Positions 1-5,716 of a stretch of DNA of 11,628 nt are shown piece by piece; the stretch's first letter is position 1; each line of letters starts with the position of its first letter. A program made the position numbers and the translations under genes. The notes beneath the pieces were generated by a model. That model was not told where the DNA came from and did not search any database. It saw only the letters and a program-made list of their open reading frames with translations. The stretch covers positions 1 through 11,628 of the forward strand of contig DDKS01000038.1 in the NCBI GenBank assembly GCA_002340095.1, written 5' to 3'. Source of the stretch: Betaproteobacteria bacterium UBA2592 (lineage in GTDB: Bacteria; Pseudomonadota; Gammaproteobacteria; Burkholderiales; Rhodocyclaceae).

Positions 1-42
1 CTCTGTGTCTTTGTGTCTCTGTGGTGAGGTTTTTAGGATCAA
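1..42. repeat. Low-complexity dispersed repeat, left copy (inverted copy at right edge)
   Basis: Bases 1-24 are three imperfect tandem 8-mers (CTCTGTGT, CTTTGTGT, CTCTGTGG). Bases 21-42 are a perfect 22-bp inverted match to 11607-11628. Read on the minus strand, one frame gives L-T-T-E-T-Q-R-H-R. I recognise this string as a very common low-complexity tail in spurious or extended proteins from many bacterial genomes, so it is probably a dispersed intergenic repeat. That identification is from memory. The tandem structure and the inverted match are seen directly. Confidence 0.7.
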
Positions 43-45
43 TAG

Positions 46-118
46 ATAGGCGAGGAAGCGAGCACCGCGCAACGCCGCAGATGGCCCACCGCAGTAGTTT
101 TTCAACGGCCTGCTAAGT
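46..118. repeat. Possible dispersed repeat or IS-end remnant
   Basis: On the minus strand this stretch begins TTAGCAGGCCGTTGAAAAAC and continues through CATCTGCGGCGTTGCGC. It resembles a sequence I associate with terminal or dispersed repeats in betaproteobacterial genomes (the GCAGGC-GTTGAAAAAC motif). No transposase or second terminal repeat is visible, so only a remnant or a stand-alone repeat can be claimed. The identification is by memory of the motif. Confidence 0.35.
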
Positions 119-142
119 ATCGCTGATTTTTCCCGGGCTTTT

Positions 143-172
143 GCCACCGGCTTTCCCGGTGGCGGCCTTTTT
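143..172 (+). terminator. Rho-independent terminator-like hairpin upstream of the lipoprotein cluster
   Basis: GCCACCGG (143-150) and CCGGTGGC (156-163) form a perfect 8-bp stem with a CTTTC loop. Four bases follow, then five T residues (168-172). On the plus strand this looks like a terminator, but no gene ends before it inside the window. It may end a transcript entering from the left, or lie in the leader of the gene at 246. Confidence 0.5.
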
Positions 173-245
173 GGACAAAAACAGCATGGACAAAGACGCG
201 CAGGTCATAGATTATCCGCATATTTTGTTTCTCAACCCTATTGCC

Positions 246-1745
246 ATGTCCCTCTCACGTTTCCTACCCATTGCCCTGGCGGGCTCCCTGCTCCTGGCCG
301 GCTGTGCCGGCAATCCCCTGCGCAGCTACGATGCCGAGATGCAAAGCACCGTGACCCTGGTGCGCACCGGTCAGATCGACCAGGCCCTGGACCAGCTGGA
401 AAAGAACAACAAGCCCCTGTTCGCCTCCGATGCCCCGAGGGACAAGGATGGCAAGGCCAAGGAGAAGACGGTGCTGGACTCCATCAGCGGCCGCGACATC
501 CTTTATTACCTCGAAAAGGGCGAGCTGCTCTGCCTGAAGAAGGACTACGAGGGCAGCCGGGACAGCTGGCTGGTGGCCGACGAAATCGTGCGCACCTGGG
601 AAGACGAATACCGCACCAACCCCACCAAGGTGCTGGGCGAGATCGGTGCCTTCCTGGTGAGCGACCGGGTGCGCCGCTATGACGGTCAGGATTATGAAAA
701 GGTCTTTCTGTCCGCCAAGCTGACCCTGGACCACATCCTGCTTGGCAACTTCGACCACGCCCGCATCGAGATGAAGAAGACCTACGAGCGGGAAAAACTG
801 ATCGAGAGCTTCCGCGAGAAGGAATACGAGAAGATCAAGGAGGAACAGGACAAACAGGGGGTCAAGACCGACCTCAAGGACCTGGCCGCCAAGGGCTATC
901 CCCTGGACGAGCTGGACAGTCCCGAGGTGCGGGAGCTGAAGAACGGCTTCCAGAATGCCTTTGCCCACTATCTGGCAGGCTACTTCTTTGAAGTGACTGG
1001 CGAGTATTCCCTGGCCGAGCCCGGCTACCGCAATGCCCTGGCACTGCAGCCCAACAGCAGGCTGATCAAGGAAAAGGTGGGCAAGGTGGGCCGCAACCAG
1101 CCAGGCCCGAACGAGGCCGACGTGCTGTTCGTGGTGGAAAGCGGCTTTGCCCCGGCCTGGAAGTCGGTCACCATTCCCCTGCCCATTCCCGTCAATGGCC
1201 GCTGGGTGGCGACCCCCCTCTCCTTCCCCGTGCTCAAGTCCGAAGGCAAGAGCTTCATGCCGAACAGCCTCAAGGTGAATGGCAAGGAGCTGCCGGTGGA
1301 AACCCTGGTGAATGTGGATGCCATGGCCCGTCGTCAACTGAAGGACCAACTGCCTGGCATCATGGGCCGCACCATGGTGCGCGCCATCGCCAAGTCGGCC
1401 CTGCAGTACCAGGCCCAGAAAAACGCCGGCCCCGTGGCTGGCCTGCTCGTCGGCATCGCTTCCGTCGTCACCGAGCAGGCCGACGAACGGGCCTGGCGCA
1501 CCCTGCCTGAACGTCTTGCCGTGGCCCGGGCCATCCTGCCCCGGGGTACCGTGCCCATCGAGTTCCAGACCGGCGCCGGAGTCTACAAGACCGAAGTGAC
1601 CGTGGGGGACCGGCTGACCGTGATCCCCATCCGCCTCGCCAACGGCGCCGTCTATGTGGGCCAGCCCCGGATTGAAGCCGGGGCCGGCATGTTCACCGAA
1701 GAGCCGGTCAAGCCTGCCAAGCGCAAGGCCAGGGCCGGTAAGTAA
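246..1745 (+). CDS. COG3014-type outer-membrane lipoprotein, first gene of envelope cluster
   Basis: This is a 499-aa predicted lipoprotein of unknown function, resembling the uncharacterised COG3014 family. I chose ATG 246 over upstream in-frame starts (141, 186) because it gives a clean lipoprotein signal: basic Arg5, a hydrophobic core and the lipobox LLAGC with Cys20 as the lipidated residue. After Cys20, Ala-Gly suggests the outer membrane. The N-terminal half is helical. A highly charged, probably coiled segment covers about 172-215 and a TPR-like helix pair about 238-275 (HYLAGYFFEVTGEYSLAE). The C-terminal half (about 290-475) looks beta-rich, with a Gly/Ala-rich segment at 394-410 and the ERAWRTLPERLAVAR motif that I associate with this family. 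The tail is Lys/Arg/Ala-rich. No convincing Shine-Dalgarno sequence is visible before 246. The next gene starts 11 nt downstream, so it is co-transcribed. The family assignment is from memory and no biochemical role is known to me. Confidence 0.85.
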   Translation: MSLSRFLPIALAGSLLLAGCAGNPLRSYDAEMQSTVTLVRTGQIDQALDQLEKNNKPLFASDAPRDKDGKAKEKTVLDSISGRDILYYLEKGELLCLKKDYEGSRDSWLVADEIVRTWEDEYRTNPTKVLGEIGAFLVSDRVRRYDGQDYEKVFLSAKLTLDHILLGNFDHARIEMKKTYEREKLIESFREKEYEKIKEEQDKQGVKTDLKDLAAKGYPLDELDSPEVRELKNGFQNAFAHYLAGYFFEVTGEYSLAEPGYRNALALQPNSRLIKEKVGKVGRNQPGPNEADVLFVVESGFAPAWKSVTIPLPIPVNGRWVATPLSFPVLKSEGKSFMPNSLKVNGKELPVETLVNVDAMARRQLKDQLPGIMGRTMVRAIAKSALQYQAQKNAGPVAGLLVGIASVVTEQADERAWRTLPERLAVARAILPRGTVPIEFQTGAGVYKTEVTVGDRLTVIPIRLANGAVYVGQPRIEAGAGMFTEEPVKPAKRKARAGK

Positions 1746-1756
1746 GGGAGTCCGAC

Positions 1757-2191
1757 ATGAAACAGATCACCATGACCGCCGCCCTGGGCCTTGCCCTGCT
1801 GGGCACCCCCTGCGCCCTCCAGGCTGCCGCCGAGGGTGGCACCATCGCCAGCAAGGTGGAGGAACTGGGCAAGATGTCCTACCTCAAGGTCACCGACATG
1901 CGTGCCGTGAAGCGGGATGGTCTGTTGCGCATCCAGGTGACCATCAGCAACACCGACAATAGCAACCAGCAGCTTTACTACCGCTTCCGCTGGCTCGATG
2001 ACGACGGCTTCACCGTCTGGGACGAGGAGGCCTGGAAGCCCGAGATCATCTATGGCCTGCAGAAAAAGGTGATCCAGGCGGTTTCCCCCACCTTCAAGGC
2101 CACCGATTTCCGCCTGGAACTGCAAAGCCCCAAGAACGAGGGAGCACCGTTTTCCGGCAGCAATCCCCCCGGCGGCATCACCAACCAGTAA
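1757..2191 (+). CDS. YcfL-like (DUF1425) exported protein
   Basis: This is a 144-aa secreted protein. The signal peptide covers residues 1-23 (MKQIT, a hydrophobic core, cleavage near LQA-A). Cys19 lies inside the signal but is preceded by GTP, a poor lipobox, so a soluble periplasmic protein is more likely than a lipoprotein. E. coli YcfL, by contrast, has a real lipobox. The diagnostic part is the small beta-sandwich core at about 43-122: KVTDMR, then QVTISNTDN, then YYRFRWLDDDG (74-84), then AVSPTFKATDFRLEL. This matches the YRF-W-D-G pattern of the YcfL family. A polar Gly/Pro/Ser tail follows residue 125. AAGGGAG lies 8 nt before the ATG. It sits between the COG3014-type and LpoB-type genes, a linkage known for these families. 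The molecular role is unknown. Confidence 0.85.
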   Translation: MKQITMTAALGLALLGTPCALQAAAEGGTIASKVEELGKMSYLKVTDMRAVKRDGLLRIQVTISNTDNSNQQLYYRFRWLDDDGFTVWDEEAWKPEIIYGLQKKVIQAVSPTFKATDFRLELQSPKNEGAPFSGSNPPGGITNQ

Positions 2192-2223
2192 TTTCCTCGC
2201 TTACCTTTTAACGGAGACCCTCC

Positions 2224-2838
2224 ATGAGCCTGATCCGCAAACCCCAAGCCCTGCTCCTGCCCGCCCTGCTGGCCCTGTCCCTGTCCGCCTGCCAGACCAC
2301 CTCCCCGACCGCTGCCGGTGACGGCAGCGTCAGCTACGGCGACGCCCGGGCCGTGGAAACGGTGACCACCGATCTGGGTTCCACCGACATCCAGATGATC
2401 GCCGAGAAGATGACCCAGTCCCTGCTGCAGACCCCGGAGATCCGCAACGCCATCAAGAAGCGCGAACTGCTGATGGCCTCCCCGGTGAAGAACAAGACCA
2501 GCGAGTACTTCGACACCCGCCTGATCACCGACACCATCCTCACCCAGCTGCAGAAGAACGGCGTCAAGTACGTGATCGAGGGCGAGGACATGCAAAATCA
2601 GGTAGACGAACTGCGTCGCCAGAACCAGAGCGGTCTGTACAAGAAGTCCAAGTCCGTGAAGATGGGCAACATGCAAGGCGCCAAGTACCGTCTGGATGGC
2701 AGCATCTCCTCCATCGTCAAGAAGGGCTCCAACGTCAAGGACGTCTACTACAAGATGAACCTGCGCCTGATCGAAATCGAGAGCGGCGTTGTGGAATGGT
2801 CCGAAGAGAAGGAAATCCGCAAGTCCGCCAAGCGCTGA
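2224..2838 (+). CDS. lpoB: LpoB-type lipoprotein (COG3417), putative penicillin-binding protein activator
   Basis: This is a 204-aa lipoprotein. The signal peptide ends in lipobox LSAC with Cys23, preceded by Arg5/Lys6 and a Leu-rich core. The mature protein resembles the LpoB/COG3417 family: an N-terminal helix region (VETVTTDLGSTDIQMIAEKM, 45-63), a beta strand with the conserved pattern SPVKNKTSEYFDT (86-98), a central helical block, then GAKYRLDGSISSI (152-164) and RLIEIESGVVEWSEEKEIRK (181-200). E. coli LpoB binds PBP1b from the outer membrane through a long disordered linker. Here only about 20 residues separate Cys23 from the folded region, so PBP activation cannot be assumed. ACGGAGA precedes the start by about 8 nt. 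It lies 32 nt after the YcfL-like gene. Family membership is firm; function in peptidoglycan synthesis is inferred by name only. Confidence 0.85.
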   Translation: MSLIRKPQALLLPALLALSLSACQTTSPTAAGDGSVSYGDARAVETVTTDLGSTDIQMIAEKMTQSLLQTPEIRNAIKKRELLMASPVKNKTSEYFDTRLITDTILTQLQKNGVKYVIEGEDMQNQVDELRRQNQSGLYKKSKSVKMGNMQGAKYRLDGSISSIVKKGSNVKDVYYKMNLRLIEIESGVVEWSEEKEIRKSAKR

Positions 2839-2854
2839 TCCGGGAGTCGCGAGC

Positions 2855-3682
2855 ATGAGTGCCTTTCTCAAGAAACTGCTGCTGACCGGCGTATTGCTGG
2901 GCAGCACCCTGGCGGCCCAGGCGGCCGGCCCCCTCAAGGTGGCGGTCACCGATCTGGCCTACGAGGAACGGGTGCAGGAATACTTCCGCTCCATCAAGGC
3001 ATCGGAAAAGTCCTCCCTGCGTGCCTCCGGGCGGGAAAGCGAACGGGAAAGCGATTACAGCTATTCCCGCCGTTCCAGCGGCTCCCTCAGTGCCCGTTCC
3101 GAATCGTCCTTCTCCTACGAAGAAGGCACCTACTCCTACATCGAGCGGGGCGAACTGCGCAAATTCACCGCCGACATCAAGGGGGAGATGCTCAAGTCCG
3201 GCTACTTCCAGGTGGTCCAGGCCAAGCCTTACACGGCCAAAAACACGGAAAAGCTCTACGACGTGATCGCCCGCATCAAGCAGGGCATGTATCCCGGCGC
3301 GGACTACGTGCTGTTCGGGTCCATCAACAGCATCGAATTCCGCCAGGAAGCCAACCCCATCGACCATACGGACACGGTCTCCCATACCCTGAGCCTGGAG
3401 CTGGTAGCGGAGTTCAGCCTCATCAGCACCAAAAACTATCAGGTCAAGGCCGCTTTCTCTGCCATGGGCGAGGGGCAGGACGTGAAACTCATGTCCTCTC
3501 GGGGCGGGCGCATCGTGCTCAACCGGGGCAAGGTGGTGTCCGAGGTTTCCAAGAGCCTGGGCCAGGACGTGATCAAGCAGCTGGAAGAACAACTGGCAGC
3601 CCTGAGCGGCGATTCCCTCCCGGTGCGGGAAAGCGTCATCCAGCAGGAGCGCAGCCGGGAAGAAGTCATCATCTTCCGCTGA
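2855..3682 (+). CDS. Exported LpoB/CsgG-like protein with Ser/Arg/Tyr-rich insertion
   Basis: This is a 275-aa secreted protein, last of the envelope cluster, 16 nt after the LpoB-type gene. I chose ATG 2855 over an upstream in-frame start at 2789. It gives a signal peptide (MSAFLKKLL, hydrophobic core, AQA-A near residue 23) and follows CGGGAG by 8 nt. The mature start GPLKVAVTDLAYEE (25-38) and the later YPGADYVLFGSINSIEFRQE (146-165) and LSLELVAEFSLISTKNYQ (179-196) resemble the fold of CsgG/LpoB-type periplasmic domains, suggesting a diverged relative of the preceding gene. Residues about 48-97 form a low-complexity insertion rich in Ser, Arg, Glu and Tyr. There is no lipobox, so it is probably soluble or held by partners. 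The C-terminus (250-275) is charged. No function is known. A strong terminator follows. Confidence 0.75.
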   Translation: MSAFLKKLLLTGVLLGSTLAAQAAGPLKVAVTDLAYEERVQEYFRSIKASEKSSLRASGRESERESDYSYSRRSSGSLSARSESSFSYEEGTYSYIERGELRKFTADIKGEMLKSGYFQVVQAKPYTAKNTEKLYDVIARIKQGMYPGADYVLFGSINSIEFRQEANPIDHTDTVSHTLSLELVAEFSLISTKNYQVKAAFSAMGEGQDVKLMSSRGGRIVLNRGKVVSEVSKSLGQDVIKQLEEQLAALSGDSLPVRESVIQQERSREEVIIFR

Positions 3683-3701
3683 CCGGCGTGGCCGGCGCAA
3701 G

Positions 3702-3728
3702 AAAACGGCACCTGCGGGTGCCGTTTTT
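3702..3728. terminator. Bidirectional Rho-independent terminator between convergent operons
   Basis: AAAACGGCACC (3702-3712) pairs perfectly with GGTGCCGTTTT (3717-3727) around a TGCG loop. An A-run precedes the stem and a T-run (3724-3728) follows it, so both strands read as hairpin plus U-tract. It lies 20 nt after the stop at 3682 and 14 nt after the minus-strand thiL stop, and so serves both transcripts. Confidence 0.9.
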
Positions 3729-3741
3729 CATGGGCGGCGCT

Positions 3742-4695
3742 TCAGGCGAAGTGGTCGTATCCTTGCCGGTCCCAGGGGATCACCTGGCCGTCGGCATCCA
3801 TCAGCAGCACTGCACCGAGGGGATTGGCGGCTTCCATCCTGCCGATGCGCCACAGGGGCACATCCAGATCGGTGGCAAGACAGCCCAGGGCCAGGCGCTG
3901 GCTGGCGGGGGCGGTGAAGCAGAGTTCGTAATCATCGCCGCCGGCCAGCAGGGCATCCAGGGCGGCGGCCCGGTCCACCCCTGCGGGCAGGTGAGGCAAC
4001 TGGTTGAGGATCAGGCGGGCCTGGAGGTTCGAACTTCGGGCGATGTGGCCCAGGTCAGCCAGCAGACCATCGGAAACGTCGATGGCGGCATGGGCCAGGA
4101 GCCGCAGGGCCTGGCCCAGCTGGACCCGGGGTCGGGGCGCCTGGAGACGCTTGATGCACAGGGGCTGCCAGCGGGGCGGCAGATCCAGCCGGCCCTGCAG
4201 TTGGGCCAGCCCCAGGGCGGCCAGGCCGGGCTGGCCGGAAATCCAGATATCGTCCCCCTCCCGGGCGCCATTGCGGCGCAGGGCCTGGCCGGCGGGAACT
4301 TCGCCGATGGCCGTGACGCACAGGTTGAGGGGCCCCCGGGTGGTATCGCCGCCGATCAGGTCCACGTCGAATTCCCGGGCACAGGCGTGCAGCCCCTCGG
4401 CAAAGGCAGCCAGCCATGCCTCGTCGGCGCTGGGCAGGCTCAAGGCCAGCAGCCCCCAGCGCGGCCGGGCGCCCATGGCAGCCAGGTCGGAGAGATTGAC
4501 GGCCAGGGTTTTCCAGCCCAGGTCGCGGGGATCGGTGCCGGGCAGGAAGTGAGTGCCTTCCACCAGCATGTCGGTGGTCACGGCCAGCTCCAGGCCGGGG
4601 CCGGGCTGCACCAGGGCGCCATCGTCGCCGGGGCCGAGGATGGCCCCGGGGGTGCTGCGGGCAAAGTAACGGGCGATCAGGTCGAATTCACCCAT
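3742..4695 (-). CDS. thiL: Thiamine-monophosphate kinase ThiL
   Basis: ThiL uses ATP to phosphorylate thiamine monophosphate to thiamine diphosphate, the cofactor form, in the cytoplasm. The 317-aa protein has the full set of family motifs: MGEFDLIARYF at the start, GPGDDGAL (21-28), TDMLVEGTHF (41-50), NLSDLAAMGA (67-76), GGDTTRG (115-121), DVSDGLLADLGHIA (206-219), GGDDYEL (252-258) and the C-terminal GYDHF. I chose ATG 4695 because AAGGTGGA sits 7 nt before it and the protein then begins as family members do. An in-frame GTG at 4707 would overlap that ribosome binding site. It is the last gene of the rib-nusB-thiL transcript, 31 nt after nusB, and ends at the shared terminator. Nothing is missing or truncated. 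Confidence 0.97.
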   Translation of the reverse strand: MGEFDLIARYFARSTPGAILGPGDDGALVQPGPGLELAVTTDMLVEGTHFLPGTDPRDLGWKTLAVNLSDLAAMGARPRWGLLALSLPSADEAWLAAFAEGLHACAREFDVDLIGGDTTRGPLNLCVTAIGEVPAGQALRRNGAREGDDIWISGQPGLAALGLAQLQGRLDLPPRWQPLCIKRLQAPRPRVQLGQALRLLAHAAIDVSDGLLADLGHIARSSNLQARLILNQLPHLPAGVDRAAALDALLAGGDDYELCFTAPASQRLALGCLATDLDVPLWRIGRMEAANPLGAVLLMDADGQVIPWDRQGYDHFA

Positions 4696-4726
4696 GCGGG
4701 AATCCACCTTGCGGCTGGCGCGGGGC

Positions 4727-5212
4727 TCACCGCTGCTTGCGCCAGGCTTGCACCTCGACGGTGCGCAGTCTGGCGGCCATCTTGTCGAGCACGCCGTTTA
4801 CGTAGCGGTGGCCATCGGTGCCGCCGAAAACCTTGGCCAGTTCGATGGCCTCGTTGATGATGACCCGGTAGGGAGTTTCGGGAAAATGGGCCAGTTCGTA
4901 GGTGGCCATGAGCAGCACATTGGCCTCGATGGGGGACAGCTCGCCGAAGGGGCGGTCCAGGGCTTCCGCCAGCTGGGCTTCGAGCGTCTGGTGCTGGCGC
5001 AGCACACCCCGGATCAGGGTCAGGCAGAGGGTTTCGTCCGCCTTCTTGTAACCTTCCAGCTCCGGCAGGTGGGCTTCGATGGCGGCCTCGTCGGCCCCCC
5101 CGACACGCCACTGATAAAGCCCCTGCAGGGCGAACTCGCGGGCCCGGCGACGGGGGGATTTCTGGGAGGCTTTGGGGGGCACCTTGGGGGCGCCGGTCTT
5201 GGCTTCGGTCAT
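4727..5212 (-). CDS. nusB: Transcription antitermination factor NusB
   Basis: NusB binds boxA RNA with NusE (S10) and helps antitermination, chiefly of rRNA operons. The 161-aa, all-helical protein shows RRRAREFALQGLYQW (21-35), ELSPIEANVLLMATYEL (91-107) and PYRVIINEAIELAKVF followed by GGTDGHRYVNGVLDK (114-144), all characteristic. It is about 20 residues longer than E. coli NusB (139 aa) because of a basic Lys/Pro/Ala N-terminal tail. ATG 5212 was chosen because CAGGA lies about 7 nt upstream and the frame further upstream runs only antisense-free through ribH in a different frame. It begins 14 nt after ribH, the usual RibH-NusB neighbourhood in proteobacteria. Confidence 0.97.
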   Translation of the reverse strand: MTEAKTGAPKVPPKASQKSPRRRAREFALQGLYQWRVGGADEAAIEAHLPELEGYKKADETLCLTLIRGVLRQHQTLEAQLAEALDRPFGELSPIEANVLLMATYELAHFPETPYRVIINEAIELAKVFGGTDGHRYVNGVLDKMAARLRTVEVQAWRKQR

Positions 5213-5226
5213 GGGGTTTTCCTGGG

Positions 5227-5715
5227 TCAGATGCGGGCGGTACGGGCCTTGACCTGCGCCAGCAGGCGGGCCATTTCCACGGCAGCCTGGGCGCAATCGG
5301 TGCCCTTCTGCTGCATGCGCACCAGGGCCTGGTCGTCGTTCTCGCAGGTGAGGATGCCGTTGGCCACGGGTACGCCGGTGTGCAACTGGACCTCCATGAT
5401 GGCGCGGCAGGAATCGTTGGAAACCACCTCGAAATGGTAGGTCTCGCCCCGGATCACCGCGCCCAGGGCCACCAGGGCGTCCACCTTGCCACTCTGGGCC
5501 AGGGTCTGCAGCACCAGGGGGATCTCCAGGGCACCGGGGACGGTACAGATCTGCATGTCGGCATCGGCAACACCCAGACGCTTCAGTTCGGCCACGGCGG
5601 CGGAAAGCAGTCCTTCGCACACGTCCTGGTTGAAGCGGCTCATGACGATGCCGATCTTCAGGCCGGCGCCGTCCAGGGTTTCGGGGTATTCATAGACATT
5701 CGCGAAGCGGGGCAT
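5227..5715 (-). CDS. ribH: 6,7-dimethyl-8-ribityllumazine synthase RibH
   Basis: RibH condenses 5-amino-6-ribitylaminouracil with 3,4-dihydroxy-2-butanone 4-phosphate to give lumazine, the substrate of riboflavin synthase. The 162-aa length is normal. Diagnostic motifs are IVMSRFNQ (23-30, substrate-binding Phe), CTVPGALEIP (57-66), GAVIRGETYHFE (85-96, with His94 as the likely proton-transfer residue), NGILTCEN and the GTDCAQAAVEM helix near the C-terminus. The start ATG 5715 lies one base after the ribBA stop (TGACATG) with GAGGAG about 10 nt upstream, so translation is coupled to ribBA. RibH normally forms pentamers or 60-mers; the oligomer state cannot be read from sequence. Confidence 0.97.
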   Translation of the reverse strand: MPRFANVYEYPETLDGAGLKIGIVMSRFNQDVCEGLLSAAVAELKRLGVADADMQICTVPGALEIPLVLQTLAQSGKVDALVALGAVIRGETYHFEVVSNDSCRAIMEVQLHTGVPVANGILTCENDDQALVRMQQKGTDCAQAAVEMARLLAQVKARTARI

Positions 5716-5716
5716 G

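Noticed and set aside
171..226. Sigma-70 promoter for the lipoprotein cluster (TTGGAC at 171, TATTTT at 221 or TAGATT at 208)
   Set aside because: No pair has 16-18 nt spacing with two good hexamers, so no promoter is claimed.
264..1349. A long minus-strand frame opposite the COG3014-type gene
   Set aside because: It is an antisense shadow with low-complexity His/Gln/Val/Leu composition and no motifs. The plus strand has a lipobox and family signatures.
246..3682. Curli (CsgG) or type-specific secretion system
   Set aside because: There is no CsgA/B subunit, no chaperone and no outer-membrane pore signature. The CsgG resemblance is only at the level of a periplasmic domain fold.
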